DNA from: Rahnella variigena
GTDB lineage: Bacteria > Pseudomonadota > Gammaproteobacteria > Enterobacterales > Enterobacteriaceae
Length of the DNA stretch: 64,000 nucleotides
Direction: 5' to 3'
NCBI RefSeq assembly: GCF_003610915.1
Contig: NZ_NSDJ01000001.1
Coordinates: 186,001 to 250,000 of the forward strand
In this document: one piece after another, positions 45,547-56,589 of the stretch
How positions within the stretch are numbered: the first letter of the stretch is position 1
Layout: every line of letters starts with the position of its first letter
Made by a program: the position numbers and the translations under genes
The notes under the pieces: generated by a model
What the model was told of the DNA's origin: nothing
Database searches by the model: none
Seen by the model: the letters and a program-made list of their open reading frames with translations, nothing else

Positions 45547-46296
45547 CTACAGCTTCGCCGCGAAGAATGCCGTAGCTTCTGCCAGCGCATGAACCGAGAC
45601 TTTATGCTTCGCGCCCGCTTCAGAAATAAAGGTCAGATTGGCATCCGCGCCGCTTTCTGACAGTTCCTGCCGCAACCGCTGGCTTTCAGCAAAGGGGACG
45701 ACATCATCTTCTTCGCCATGCCAGACAAATAACGGAACATCGGCGATTAACGCCGCTTTTCCGCCGATATCCAGACTGAGTAAAGGGGCGACTTCGCGCT
45801 CAAACACGTCGCGTGATACGATGTCCCCGGCGTTGTAAGCAGGGAAAAGATGGTGCGATAGACGGGTGAAATAACCTGAACCCATCAGGTTCGCCGCCAC
45901 TTTCACCCACGGGAATTTCATCAGCGCCGCCATGGTGGTCATTCCGCCCATCGAGACACCGCCGACGCCTAAACGCTGCGGATCTGCCAGACCGCGTCCG
46001 ACAAACACATCTTTCAGTATTGCCAGCTCATCGATGTTGTTTTGCAAAATGCCCCAGAAATTCGCCACGGTTCGGGCCTCATCTTTTTCTGCGCGGGCAC
46101 CATGCATTAAGGCATCAGGCAAGATCACGCGAAAACCCGCTTTTGCCAGCGTGTAACCGAAATAGGAATAAATTTCTTTGGATGACAAAAAACCGTGATA
46201 GAAAAAAATCGTCGGGAGCTGTTGCTGATACTGCCCGGCGGGTACTGCGTGGATCACCTGGATCCCCTCAACAGTTTCTTCGTACATCTCTACCAT
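45547..46296 (-). CDS. yjfP: Alpha/beta-hydrolase esterase YjfP
   Basis: A 249-residue serine esterase. Nucleophile Ser115 lies in GVSMGG, the acid in WHGEEDDVVP, and the catalytic His in AKHKVSV; the oxyanion loop is FYHGF (32-36). E. coli YjfP, also 249 residues, cleaves short acyl esters. I start at MVEMYEET with AGGGG eight bases upstream; the frame is open 27 codons further. Confidence 0.9.
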   Translation of the reverse strand: MVEMYEETVEGIQVIHAVPAGQYQQQLPTIFFYHGFLSSKEIYSYFGYTLAKAGFRVILPDALMHGARAEKDEARTVANFWGILQNNIDELAILKDVFVGRGLADPQRLGVGGVSMGGMTTMAALMKFPWVKVAANLMGSGYFTRLSHHLFPAYNAGDIVSRDVFEREVAPLLSLDIGGKAALIADVPLFVWHGEEDDVVPFAESQRLRQELSESGADANLTFISEAGAKHKVSVHALAEATAFFAAKL

Positions 46297-46471
46297 CGTG
46301 AATTCCCCTGCGCATTTAGAAAAATATATGGCGTTACTGTGCTCTGACATTCTACGGGTCTGCAAACCGGCAACCACTCCCTTTTTCGTATAATTTATAA
46401 CCCGTTATGTTTAATTCTGATTTTCAGGACCACTGGCCTTAATTCAAATTCATAGATTCAATATTATTTCA

Positions 46472-46485
46472 TTGATTCAAATCAA
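46472..46485 (+). promoter_or_regulatory. Perfect FNR box upstream of Cache chemoreceptor gene
   Basis: TTGAT-TCAA-ATCAA matches the FNR consensus TTGAT-N4-ATCAA at all ten positions. A TACATT hexamer at 46506-46511 would put the box near -40, the class II activating position. Confidence 0.7.
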
Positions 46486-46518
46486 TTTTTATTGAAATAA
46501 CCAGTTACATTTGATCAT

Positions 46519-46545
46519 TAATCCTTTCCTGTTTTTCGCCGTTAG
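46519..46545 (+). promoter_or_regulatory. Possible FliA promoter for Cache chemoreceptor gene
   Basis: TAATCCTT, an 11-base spacer and GCCGTTAG. Six of eight -10 bases and three of four -35 core bases match the sigma-28 consensus. It is weaker than the one at 28783 but at a sensible distance (about 24 bases from start point to ATG). Confidence 0.45.
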
Positions 46546-46575
46546 TGCGCTATCAGAAGCTAACGGAAAAATTTA

Positions 46576-48525
46576 ATGAAAACGTCATCAAAACGCGCCT
46601 TTCGCCGCTGGAGCATTGGCGCAAAACTGGCCAGCATCGCCTCTTTACTGGTCGGCTCGTTATTTATTATTTTCACTTTGTCACTGACTCACTCCGCCGG
46701 AAGGCAGGTGAATACACTTGCCGTCAACGCCATTTCTGAGCAGGTCACCGGTGTGGTGGACATGATTGAAATGTACAACGCCAGCCTGAATGCCGAAGTG
46801 GACAGCTACACACGCTTGTTCAGCCATTTCCTGCCGTCAGATTTCGAGCTGGATACCACCAATCCGGTAATGGTCGGTGAACAATCTGCGCCGGTCATTA
46901 AAGCCGGCGGGTTGCCGCTGAATCTCGACAGCAAAATTCCCGATGACTTTCTGGCCCGCACCGGCGCAATTTCCACCGTGTTTGCACGCCGCGGCGATGA
47001 CTTTATCCGCGTGACGACTTCGCTGAAAAAACAAGACGGCAACCGCGCGATCGGCACCTTGCTCGACAATACCAGTCCCGCTTATGCGCAAATTATGGCA
47101 GGACAATCTTTCAGCGGGCTGGCAACGCTGTTTGGCAAAAAATACATCACCAAATATGAGCCGGTGCGCGATGCGCAGGGCAGCGTCATTGGGATTTTGT
47201 TCGTGGGTGTGGATATCACGCAGGAATACGCCGACATGCGCCAGAAAATCCTGTCCAAACGCATTGGCGAGAAAGGCTATTTCTTTGTGCTCAACAGCGC
47301 ACCCGGTAAAGATCTCGGTAAATATCTGGTGCATTCCACTGATGAAGGAAAAACGCCAGCGTGGCCTGAAGGCGAACTGCAACAGGTGATGGCGCAGCCG
47401 AAAGGCCAGCGTGAGTACACAGACACGGCCACTCATCACCAGCAATTTATGGTCTACGCGAATGTTCCCGCGTGGCACTGGGTCGTGGTCGGCAGCACGG
47501 ATAAAGACAGCCTGATGGAGCAGGTGAACAGTACGCGTAATCACTTCCTGCTGATCAGCCTGCTGGCGCTGGCCTGTTTCGCCGCGCTATTTATCTGGCT
47601 GACGCGCAAACTGGTCAGCCGCCCGCTCAGCGACGTCGTGAGTATCGCGCAGCAATATGCCAGCGGCGACCTGCGCGCGCGGGCACAAACGCAACGCGTG
47701 GATGAAATTGGCGCGCTGATGCACGCCATCGACGGCATCGGCCACGGCCTGGAAAAAATTGTCGGCGAGGTACGGCAGGTTTCGTCTGAAATCATGCTCA
47801 ACACGCAAGGACTGGCGCACGACAGCGAGCAGATCAATCAGCAGATCGGCACGCAGGCCAGCAGTCTGGAAGAAACGTCCGCCAGCATGGAGCAGATCAC
47901 CGCTACTGTGCAGAATACGGCGGATAACGCCACGCAGGCGACTCAGCTGGTGCAGCAGACCGACCAAGCCGCCACCGTTGGCGCTGATGCGGTGAATCAG
48001 TCGGTTGAAAGCATGGAGGCCATTAAGCACGCCTCAACGCGCATCGCGGATATCACCACCGTTATCGAAGGCATCGCCTTCCAGACCAATATTCTGGCAC
48101 TTAACGCCGCCGTAGAAGCCGCCAGAGCCGGTGAACACGGTCGTGGTTTTGCGGTAGTCGCCTCGGAAGTCCGGGCACTGGCGCAGCGCAGTTCTAATGC
48201 GGTTAAAGAGATTGAAAATCTGGTCGCCGATTCCCTGAGCAAAGTCGAAGACGGGCATCAGAGTGCTGCTAAAACGCAGGCGAATATGAGCAATATATTG
48301 CAGGGGATCCGTCAGGTGAAAGTGCTGATGAGCGATATTGATGTGGCGTCGCACGAACAATCCTCCGGCATTTCGCAGGTGAATATCGCCATTATGCAGA
48401 TTGGCAAAGCAACGCAGGAAAACGCCACTCTGGTCGAAAACTCACAGCAGACTGCCGCGGCGCTCAGCGAACAAGGGCGACATCTCTCAAAACTGGTCAG
48501 CGTCTTTAAAATTTCCGAGCGATAG
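46576..48525 (+). CDS. Methyl-accepting chemotaxis protein with Cache sensor
   Basis: A 649-residue chemoreceptor: membrane span about 17-40, a large periplasmic region of about 275 residues with Cache-type features ([27 protein letters not shown] and [13 protein letters not shown]), second span about 320-341, HAMP, and a signalling domain with tip [20 protein letters not shown]. No NWETF tail. The Cache region looks like a Cys-free Cache_3-Cache_2 module that commonly binds small acids; the ligand is not known. A perfect FNR box suggests anaerobic expression. Confidence 0.95.
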   Translation: MKTSSKRAFRRWSIGAKLASIASLLVGSLFIIFTLSLTHSAGRQVNTLAVNAISEQVTGVVDMIEMYNASLNAEVDSYTRLFSHFLPSDFELDTTNPVMVGEQSAPVIKAGGLPLNLDSKIPDDFLARTGAISTVFARRGDDFIRVTTSLKKQDGNRAIGTLLDNTSPAYAQIMAGQSFSGLATLFGKKYITKYEPVRDAQGSVIGILFVGVDITQEYADMRQKILSKRIGEKGYFFVLNSAPGKDLGKYLVHSTDEGKTPAWPEGELQQVMAQPKGQREYTDTATHHQQFMVYANVPAWHWVVVGSTDKDSLMEQVNSTRNHFLLISLLALACFAALFIWLTRKLVSRPLSDVVSIAQQYASGDLRARAQTQRVDEIGALMHAIDGIGHGLEKIVGEVRQVSSEIMLNTQGLAHDSEQINQQIGTQASSLEETSASMEQITATVQNTADNATQATQLVQQTDQAATVGADAVNQSVESMEAIKHASTRIADITTVIEGIAFQTNILALNAAVEAARAGEHGRGFAVVASEVRALAQRSSNAVKEIENLVADSLSKVEDGHQSAAKTQANMSNILQGIRQVKVLMSDIDVASHEQSSGISQVNIAIMQIGKATQENATLVENSQQTAAALSEQGRHLSKLVSVFKISER

Positions 48526-48621
48526 AATGCGGTTCGCGCGTCAATAAACACCGCGCGGACTCGCCAGCAGACCGGTGAAAGGGCTACACTTCAGGGTATC
48601 GCCCTTTTACCGGATATCACG

Positions 48622-48933
48622 ATGAAATCCCTCCGAATCTCCGCTGCGTTGCTGTTACTCGTTGCGTTAAGCGGTTGCAGTAATCTGATGCATACCACGC
48701 CGGTTCCTCCGCCCGCCGTGACAGCCAAAGCGCAGGAAATTACCCGTGCGCAGACGTCAACACTCACGAAAATTGGCAGCATCACGGTGGATGTGATTGG
48801 CAGCCCGATGGATGCAGAAGCAGAAGTTCAGCGTCGCGCTGATGCTGCAGGGGCGCATTACTACGTGATCATGTTTAACAGCGAAACCATTATTCCCGGC
48901 CGCTGGTACTCACAGGCCACACTCTACCGCTGA
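48622..48933 (+). CDS. bsmA: DUF1471 lipoprotein BsmA
   Basis: A 103-residue lipoprotein: lipobox LSGC with lipidated Cys19, then a short Pro/Ala linker and a DUF1471 domain (KIGSITVDVIGSPMDAE, RADAAGAHYYVI). E. coli BsmA (YjfO) affects biofilm stress and peroxide resistance, and sits near yjfP and aidB too. Same superfamily as the two yhcN-type proteins at 23.4-24.1 kb. Its stop codon abuts the aidB stop codon with no base between. Confidence 0.9.
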   Translation: MKSLRISAALLLLVALSGCSNLMHTTPVPPPAVTAKAQEITRAQTSTLTKIGSITVDVIGSPMDAEAEVQRRADAAGAHYYVIMFNSETIIPGRWYSQATLYR

Positions 48934-50565
48934 TTATTCAGCGCCGATCGCGCGGTTAAGCAACAGCTGGCACAAACGTTCCGGCAACAGCGTTTCGCCG
49001 CGCGGATCGAGCACCATTCTGCACCAGGCGTCTGCCACCGGTGGCGAAGCAAATTCCAGCATCTGTGTTGCCGTCATCAGGTTGAACAACTGACCTGTCA
49101 GCCAGCGTCCGTGCGCTTCTTCCGCTGTACGCAGACGTTGTAAAAACTGACGGGAAGCGCGGTCGAATATGCGGTTTTGGCCGCGCGCCTGATACAAAAT
49201 CTGTTGCAGCATTTCTCCGCTGGCGGGCAGTTTTTTGAACGTGCGCAGCACATCCAGACACATCACATTCCCCGAGCCTTCCCAGATGCTGTTGACGGGC
49301 ATTTCACGATACAAACGCGGCAGCTCGCTGTCTTCGCAATATCCAATCCCGCCCAGCACTTCCATCGCCTCAGACACAAACGGCATTCCCTGACGGCACA
49401 CTTCAAATTTGGCGGCAGGTGTCATCAACCGGCACAGCAACTGTTCTGCCGGATTATCCTGCGCGCCAGACGCCGCAGCCAGACGCATCAGCAACATCGT
49501 CTGCCCTTCCAGCAGCAGCGCCATCCGGCTCAGCGTCTGACGCATCAGCGGTTGTTCGATAAGAGGTTTACCAAAAACCTGCCGCTGGAAGGCGTGGTAA
49601 AGCGCTACCGACAACGCCCGGCGCATCATGGCATGGCTGCCCAGCGCGCAGTCAAAGCGCGTATGACCGCCCATTTTCAGGATATGGCGGATGCCCTCGC
49701 CCTCTTCGCCCAGCAGCCAGCCGGTGGCATTCTGAAACTCCCCTTCGCTGCTGGCGTTCGAACGGTTACCCAGTTTGTCTTTCAGCCGCTCAATGCGGAT
49801 CGCATTGCGTGTTCCGTCTGGCAAAACTCTCGGCATAAAGAAACAGGAAAGTCCGCCATCAGTCTGCGCCAGCACCAGATGCGCGTCGCTTTGCGGCACA
49901 GAGAAAAACCATTTATGGCCGACCAGATGATAAGGCTTTCCGCCGCCGCGCCCCTCGAGCGCCATCGCCCGCGTGGTATTGCTGAGGACATCAGAGCCGC
50001 CCTGCTTCTCGGTCATGCCCATGCCGATCAGCACGCCTTTCTTCTGGTCGCCGGATTGCAGATGCGGATCATAACGATCGGATAACAGCGGTTTCAGCCA
50101 GCCGCTGAATTCCGGCGGCAGCGTTTTTTGCAGCAACGGGATCGCGCCGAATGTCATGGTCACCGGGCATAACGTTCCCGCTTCAACCTGACCGTGAAGA
50201 ATAAATCGCGCTGCACGGGCTACTGCCGAACCGATACGCGCATCTTCCTGCCACGGCAAATTATGCACACGGTTGGCGATCAGCCCCTGCATCAGCAGAT
50301 GCCAGGCGGGATGAAAACGAACGTCGTCCAGACGCTCACCGCAGGAGTCATAACGTAAAAGCTCCGGTGGATTGGTATTCGCCAGCCTCCCCAGCTCCAG
50401 CGATTCCGCAGAGCCTAACTGCTGCCCGAGCGACGCCAGCACGTCAGCATCCCATCCCGCCTGCTGACGGGAAACCGCTTCGCGCAGCGGTGTATCGGAA
50501 AGGAATAAGTTACTGTTACTCAGTGGCTTGGGTTGATTAAAAACCCGATGTGTTTCCCAGTTCAT
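48934..50565 (-). CDS. aidB: Acyl-CoA-dehydrogenase-fold protein AidB
   Basis: AidB is a flavin-binding ACAD-family protein of the adaptive response to alkylation damage; it binds DNA and may inactivate alkylating agents. The 543 residues (E. coli 541) show GMGMTEKQGGSD, GHKWFFS, the ACAD signature GGHTRFDCALGS and EVLGGIGYCEDSELPRLYREMPVNSIWEGSGNV (abridged motif: GGIGY, WEGSGN). I start at MNWETHRVFNQ; upstream in-frame codons are leader. Confidence 0.96.
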   Translation of the reverse strand: MNWETHRVFNQPKPLSNSNLFLSDTPLREAVSRQQAGWDADVLASLGQQLGSAESLELGRLANTNPPELLRYDSCGERLDDVRFHPAWHLLMQGLIANRVHNLPWQEDARIGSAVARAARFILHGQVEAGTLCPVTMTFGAIPLLQKTLPPEFSGWLKPLLSDRYDPHLQSGDQKKGVLIGMGMTEKQGGSDVLSNTTRAMALEGRGGGKPYHLVGHKWFFSVPQSDAHLVLAQTDGGLSCFFMPRVLPDGTRNAIRIERLKDKLGNRSNASSEGEFQNATGWLLGEEGEGIRHILKMGGHTRFDCALGSHAMMRRALSVALYHAFQRQVFGKPLIEQPLMRQTLSRMALLLEGQTMLLMRLAAASGAQDNPAEQLLCRLMTPAAKFEVCRQGMPFVSEAMEVLGGIGYCEDSELPRLYREMPVNSIWEGSGNVMCLDVLRTFKKLPASGEMLQQILYQARGQNRIFDRASRQFLQRLRTAEEAHGRWLTGQLFNLMTATQMLEFASPPVADAWCRMVLDPRGETLLPERLCQLLLNRAIGAE

Positions 50566-50651
50566 CGCCTGCTCCCTGTTAAAAGGATATGGCCTAAGTA
50601 TGGTAAAAATCGGGGAATTAACAGGCAGACAGATCACAAAGGCAGAAATGC

Positions 50652-50677
50652 AAACGGGAGCCCAAAGGCTCCCGTTT
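50652..50677 (-). terminator. Terminator after rlmB
   Basis: AAACGGGAGCC/GGCTCCCGTTT stem with a four-base loop; on the minus strand GCATTTC follows. It closes nsrR-rnr-rlmB. Confidence 0.8.
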
Positions 50678-50701
50678 AATCAACAGCTGAGAAAGCAGAA
50701 A

Positions 50702-51445
50702 TCAGCTTTCCTTCAGACCACGCTGGCGTACCGCTTCAAACAGGCAAACGCCGGTCGCGACGGAAACGTTCAGGGAAGAGACGCTGCCCGCCATCGGGAT
50801 GCTGATCAGCTCGTCGCAATGTTCGCGGGTCAGACGGCGCATACCTTCGCCCTCTGCGCCCATCACCAGCGCCATCGGGCCGGTCATTTTGCTCTGGAAC
50901 AGATCGTGATCGGCTTCACCGGCGGTACCGACGATCCAGACATTGTGTTCCTGCAACACGCGCAAGGTACGCGCCAGATTGGTCACGTTGATCAACGGCA
51001 CGTTTTCAGCTGCGCCGCTGGCGACTTTTTTGGCGGTCGCATTCAGTTTGGCAGAACGGTCGCGCGGGACGATTACCGCGTGAACACCGGCTGCATCCGC
51101 AGTACGCAGACAAGCGCCCAGGTTATGCGGATCGGTGACGCCGTCCAGAACCAGCAGGAACGGACAATCGAGGCTTTCCAGCAATGCAGGCAGGTCGTTT
51201 TCCTGATACTGACGACCTTCACGCACGCGCGCAATAATGCCCTGATGCACGGCGCCTTCGGATTTATCATCCAGCCACTGACGGCTCGCCACCTGGATCA
51301 CAATACCGCTGGCTTCCAGCTCGTCGATCAGCGGTTTCAGGCGTTTATCGTCGCGACCTTTCAGGATGAAGACTTCCAGAAAGCGTTGCGGATCGTTATC
51401 GAGTAAGGCTTTAACGGAATGGATACCGTAGATAATTTCGCTCAT
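50702..51445 (-). CDS. rlmB: 23S rRNA 2'-O-methyltransferase RlmB (Gm2251)
   Basis: RlmB methylates G2251 in the P-loop of 23S rRNA. The 247-residue SPOUT enzyme has an L30-like N-terminal domain ([11 protein letters not shown] at 5-15) and the three SPOUT motifs: [24 protein letters not shown], and [19 protein letters not shown] forming the trefoil knot. It follows rnr, as in E. coli, but the spacer carries an ERIC element and a strong hairpin. Confidence 0.97.
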   Translation of the reverse strand: MSEIIYGIHSVKALLDNDPQRFLEVFILKGRDDKRLKPLIDELEASGIVIQVASRQWLDDKSEGAVHQGIIARVREGRQYQENDLPALLESLDCPFLLVLDGVTDPHNLGACLRTADAAGVHAVIVPRDRSAKLNATAKKVASGAAENVPLINVTNLARTLRVLQEHNVWIVGTAGEADHDLFQSKMTGPMALVMGAEGEGMRRLTREHCDELISIPMAGSVSSLNVSVATGVCLFEAVRQRGLKES

Positions 51446-51462
51446 GATGCTCTTTAAAATAG

Positions 51463-51490
51463 ACTTGCGGACAGCAAGCTGTCCGCAAGT
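51463..51490 (-). other. Strong hairpin before rlmB
   Basis: A perfect twelve-base-pair stem ACTTGCGGACAG/CTGTCCGCAAGT with a four-base loop ends 17 bases before the rlmB start; on the minus strand CTATTTT follows. It could work as an attenuator, an mRNA processing barrier, or a translational element. Confidence 0.7.
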
Positions 51491-51514
51491 TAACAGGGAT
51501 TGCGGGCGATTCTA

Positions 51515-51643
51515 TCATACCCTTCATCATTCATGCTGCAGATGCGTTGGCGGCACTCAGTCACCCGAATCACTTACCTGAGTAAGCTCATCGGGATTCC
51601 TTCGTTTGCCGCCTTCCTGCAACCTGAATGCTTTCGGGTAGAA
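51515..51643. repeat. ERIC element (intergenic repeat unit)
   Basis: About 129 bases with the ERIC organisation: outer imperfect inverted ends (ATACCC...TGCTGCAG...GCGTTGGCGGC against GCCGCC...CTGCAAC...CGGGTA) and the core CACTTACCTGAGTAAGCTCATCGGG. It matches the enterobacterial repetitive intergenic consensus by eye. It lies between rnr and rlmB and so is probably transcribed. Confidence 0.88.
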
Positions 51644-51659
51644 TACCAGCCCGTCTGAC

Positions 51660-54158
51660 TTAGCTTTCTGCTGACTTTTTCTTCGCGCGTTTGGCTCTGG
51701 TGGCCGCAGCAATTTTTGCTGTTTTATCAGAAGGCTTTTTAGCTTTCTTCGGCTTACCGTCTTTACCGACCGCGCTTACCGCTTTCTCTTTCTTCGGCTT
51801 GGCGGGTTTCGCGTCATCTTTGCGGAAGGCGCTGTCCGGCTCGAAGTTCACGTTTTTCTTACCGGTGCGACGACGGCCGGCGTTGGCCGGTGCTGCGGAA
51901 CGCATAGAACGCTCGCCGCTTTTTTTAGCGCGATCACGTGCGGTTTTGCCTTCACCACGCGCTTTGCGGGTGCTGGAAACCAGCGCGAAATCGATTTTAC
52001 GCTCGTCCATATGCACGGCTTCAACACGGATTTCGACGGTATCGCCGAGGCGGTAAACGGCACCGGAAGACTCGCCGACCAGACGCTGGCCGATGTTATC
52101 GTAACGGTAGTAATCGTTGTCGAGCGAGGACACATGCACCAGTCCGTCGATGAACAGATCGTTGAGGCGCACGAAGAAGCCGAAGCCGGTCACGCTGGCG
52201 ATGATGCCGGTGAAGACTTCACCCACGTGATCCTGCATAAAGTCACATTTCAGCCAGTCCGCCACGTTACGGGTCGCTTCGTCCGCACGGCGTTCTGCCA
52301 TTGAACAATGCTCGCCTAACTGCAACATGTCTTCGTAATCACTGTGCCAGCCGCCGGTTGGCGTCCAGCGATCTTTCAGCGTGCCGTGCTCTTTCGCCAG
52401 CAGGTACTTGATCGCACGGTGCAGCGCCAGATCCGGATAACGACGGATTGGTGAAGTGAAGTGTCCGTAAGATTGTAACGCCAGACCAAAGTGGCCACGG
52501 TTTTCCGGATCGTAAATCGCCTGTTTCATCGAACGCAGCAACATGGTTTGCAGCATTTCGCGGTCAGGACGATCGGCCAGTTCATCCATGATCTGAGCGT
52601 AATCTTTCGGCTCAGGTTTCATGCCACCGCCCATCACCAGACCCAGTTCGCCCAGCACGCTTTTCAGCGCAGAAATATGGTCATCACTTGGACGGTCATG
52701 CACACGGAACAGCGCCGGTTCATTATGTTTTTCAACAAAACGCGCCGCAGCAATGTTCGCCAGGATCATGCATTCTTCAATCAGTTTGTGGGCGTCGTTA
52801 CGCACGGTCGGTTCGACACGTTCGATACGGCGCTCGGCATTGAAGATAAATTTAGCTTCTTCGGTTTCGAACGCGATACCACCACGTTCTGCACGCGCCT
52901 GATCCAGCACTTTGTACATAGTGTGCAGTTCAAGCAAATGCTTAACCAGCGGCGAATACTGCTCGCGCAGTTCCGGATCGCCTTCGATGATGCGCCAGAC
53001 TTTGTTGTACGTCAGACGTGCGTAGGAGCTCATCACCGCTTCGTAGAATTTAGAGCTGGTCAGCTTGCCCTGCGCGGAGATAGTCATCTCACAGACCATA
53101 CACAGGCGGTCTACCTGCGGGTTCAGGGAACACAGGCCATTAGACAGCACTTCCGGCAGCATCGGGACAACCTGCGACGGGAAGTAAACGGACGTTGCGC
53201 GGCTGCGTGCTTCATCGTCCAGCGCGGTGCCGTGACGGACGTAATAGCTCACATCGGCGATGGCGACCCACAGGCGCCAGCCACCGCCGCGTTTTTTCTC
53301 GCAGTACACGGCGTCATCGAAGTCACGCGCGTCTTCACCGTCAATGGTAACCAGCGGCAGGCTGCGTAAATCGACACGGCCTTTTTTCGCTTCTTCCGGC
53401 ACCTGTTCGCTCAGATCTTCGACCTGTTTCAGAACCTGTGGCGGCCAGACGTGCGGAATTTCATGGGTGCGCAGCGCGATATCCACCGCCATGCTGGTAC
53501 CCATTTTATCGCCGAGGACTTCAACGATTTTACCCACCGCTTTGGTCCGGCGGGTCGGACGCTGAGTCAGTTCAACAACAACCATATAGCCCATGCGCGC
53601 ACCGTTAATGGCGTCGGCCGGGATCAGGATGTCAAAGCTCAGACGACTGTCGTCAGGCACCACAAAACCGGCACCGGCATCAGTAAAGTAACGGCCAACA
53701 ATCTGGCTGGTTTTCGGCACCAGAACACGCACAATGCGCGCTTCACGGCGGCCTTTACGGTCGGTGCCGACCGGCTGTGCCAGAACCACGTCGCCGTGGA
53801 TGCACATTTTCATTTGTTCAGCAGAAAGATACACATCGTCTTTCTTCACGCCTTCAAGGCGCAGGAATCCGTAACCATCGCGATGGCCGATAACCGTGCC
53901 TTTCAGCAAGTCCAGACGCTCCGGCAGCGCGTAGCACTGACGGCGGGTGAAGACTAACTGGCCATCACGTTCCATCGCGCGCAGACGACGGCGCAGGGCT
54001 TCCAGCGCTTCTTCTCCGGACAGATTCAGTTCGTTACCGATTTCTTCCCGGCTGGCTGGGGTTTCACGTTTCGCGAGATGTTCCAGAATGAATTCACGGC
54101 TGGGAATAGGTGATTCGTATTTTTCTGCTTCTCGTTCCAGGAATGGATCTTGTGACAT
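51660..54158 (-). CDS. rnr: Exoribonuclease R
   Basis: RNase R is a processive 3'-5' exonuclease that degrades structured RNA and helps in ribosome quality control. The start [25 protein letters not shown] fits the family and gives 832 residues (E. coli 813). Order: winged-helix HTH, two cold-shock domains, RNB catalytic domain with [16 protein letters not shown] (the Asp cluster) and SPIRRYPDL, an S1 domain, and a long Lys/Arg/Ala-rich tail. It is 41 bases after nsrR; the frame extends 15 codons upstream. Confidence 0.97.
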   Translation of the reverse strand: MSQDPFLEREAEKYESPIPSREFILEHLAKRETPASREEIGNELNLSGEEALEALRRRLRAMERDGQLVFTRRQCYALPERLDLLKGTVIGHRDGYGFLRLEGVKKDDVYLSAEQMKMCIHGDVVLAQPVGTDRKGRREARIVRVLVPKTSQIVGRYFTDAGAGFVVPDDSRLSFDILIPADAINGARMGYMVVVELTQRPTRRTKAVGKIVEVLGDKMGTSMAVDIALRTHEIPHVWPPQVLKQVEDLSEQVPEEAKKGRVDLRSLPLVTIDGEDARDFDDAVYCEKKRGGGWRLWVAIADVSYYVRHGTALDDEARSRATSVYFPSQVVPMLPEVLSNGLCSLNPQVDRLCMVCEMTISAQGKLTSSKFYEAVMSSYARLTYNKVWRIIEGDPELREQYSPLVKHLLELHTMYKVLDQARAERGGIAFETEEAKFIFNAERRIERVEPTVRNDAHKLIEECMILANIAAARFVEKHNEPALFRVHDRPSDDHISALKSVLGELGLVMGGGMKPEPKDYAQIMDELADRPDREMLQTMLLRSMKQAIYDPENRGHFGLALQSYGHFTSPIRRYPDLALHRAIKYLLAKEHGTLKDRWTPTGGWHSDYEDMLQLGEHCSMAERRADEATRNVADWLKCDFMQDHVGEVFTGIIASVTGFGFFVRLNDLFIDGLVHVSSLDNDYYRYDNIGQRLVGESSGAVYRLGDTVEIRVEAVHMDERKIDFALVSSTRKARGEGKTARDRAKKSGERSMRSAAPANAGRRRTGKKNVNFEPDSAFRKDDAKPAKPKKEKAVSAVGKDGKPKKAKKPSDKTAKIAAATRAKRAKKKSAES

Positions 54159-54199
54159 AGCGGTTCCTCCGTTGTCATCAGCAGTTTGTTGAGAGTCTT

Positions 54200-54625
54200 T
54201 CATTCAACAAGCAATAATTTGTAGAGCGTTGAGTTGTCTTTGACCATATCGGCCAGAGTGTACTGATTCAGCTCATCAAGAAAATGTTCTACAGCAGTGT
54301 GCAGGACTTGTTTTAGCCGGCATGCAGGCGTGATATGACAAAAGTCGCTGGCACAATTGACCAGCGAAAGAGGTTCCAGTTCGCGCACCACGTCGCCAAT
54401 GCGAATGGTCTCTGCGGGCTTGCCCAGTTTGATCCCTCCGTTCTTTCCGCGAACGGCAGTCACCAGGCCAGCACGGCTCAACTGATTAATGATTTTCACC
54501 ATGTGGTTGCGCGATACACCGTAAACCTCGGTGACCTGCGAAATATTGGTCATCTGATCATCCGGCAACGAAGCCATATAAATCAACGCTCTCAAACCAT
54601 AATCAGTAAAACTCGTTAACTGCAC
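54200..54625 (-). CDS. nsrR: Nitric-oxide-sensing repressor NsrR
   Basis: NsrR is an Rrf2-family repressor whose [2Fe-2S] or [4Fe-4S] cluster senses nitric oxide. I choose the GTG start, preceded by GAGGTAT, giving 141 residues as in E. coli. The HTH lies around 28-50 ([15 protein letters not shown]), and the cluster ligands Cys91, Cys96 and Cys102 are all present. First gene of nsrR-rnr-rlmB. Confidence 0.97.
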   Translation of the reverse strand: MQLTSFTDYGLRALIYMASLPDDQMTNISQVTEVYGVSRNHMVKIINQLSRAGLVTAVRGKNGGIKLGKPAETIRIGDVVRELEPLSLVNCASDFCHITPACRLKQVLHTAVEHFLDELNQYTLADMVKDNSTLYKLLLVE

Positions 54626-54790
54626 ACATACCTCTGGGTAGCTATTACCCGGTCTTTCCACGTCAGCCATGCCAACAGGGTGAAGATGATTGTTTATTAT
54701 GACACTTTGATGATAAACCAGCCGCGAACTTTGCAGCTAATCATTTAGATAGTGGATGGTTTATGGAAAGTACACAAGAGAAGGGATTCA

Positions 54791-54822
54791 CAAAAAAATA
54801 AACCGGGCAGTTTTGCCCGGTT
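54791..54822 (-). terminator. Intrinsic terminator after purA
   Basis: On the minus strand AACCGGGCA/TGCCCGGTT stem with an AAAC loop, followed by TATTTTTTT. Confidence 0.92.
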
Positions 54823-54851
54823 AGACGTTTTTACGCAATCAGCTCAGGCTG

Positions 54852-56183
<1,332 letters not shown>

Positions 56184-56294
56184 CTAACATCTCATTCTGT
56201 GCTTTCCAGCACTTTTAGCACACGTTTGCGGGAAAAATTTTAATTGCGTGCTACGCGTCGCAGCAAGACGTGACACCAGGGTTGTAACAAAACC

Positions 56295-56495
56295 TCAGCC
56301 GCCCAGACGACTACGCAACATGTAGTAAATAACGAAGCCTGCCACCACAAGTCCCCCGCCAAAACGCCGTAAAATGTGGTCCGGAAGATTCGCCAGTGAG
56401 AGGATCATTTTTCTCCATGTTTTTGGATAAAGCATCGGCCCCAAACCTTCAAGAACCAAAACTAACGCCAGCGCCAGCCAAATTGTCGAATTCAT
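56295..56495 (-). CDS. yjeT: DUF2065 small membrane protein YjeT
   Basis: A 66-residue inner-membrane protein with two spans (about 4-22 and 44-61) and the conserved EGLGPMLYPKTWR between them. Function unknown. It sits between hflC and purA as in E. coli. Confidence 0.92.
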   Translation of the reverse strand: MNSTIWLALALVLVLEGLGPMLYPKTWRKMILSLANLPDHILRRFGGGLVVAGFVIYYMLRSRLGG

Positions 56496-56549
56496 GTTGA
56501 GTGTCTCAGTGCTTCCTTTGCGGAAAATTATACCGGTTTCAGAAAAGAC

Positions 56550-56572
56550 AAAAGGCCCGTTAAGGGCCTTTT
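56550..56572 (-). terminator. Intrinsic terminator after hflC
   Basis: AAAAGGCCC/GGGCCTTTT stem with a five-base loop; GTCTTTTC follows on the minus strand. It ends the amiB-to-hflC superoperon. Confidence 0.85.
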
Positions 56573-56589
56573 GGAAATTGCATCAGCAA

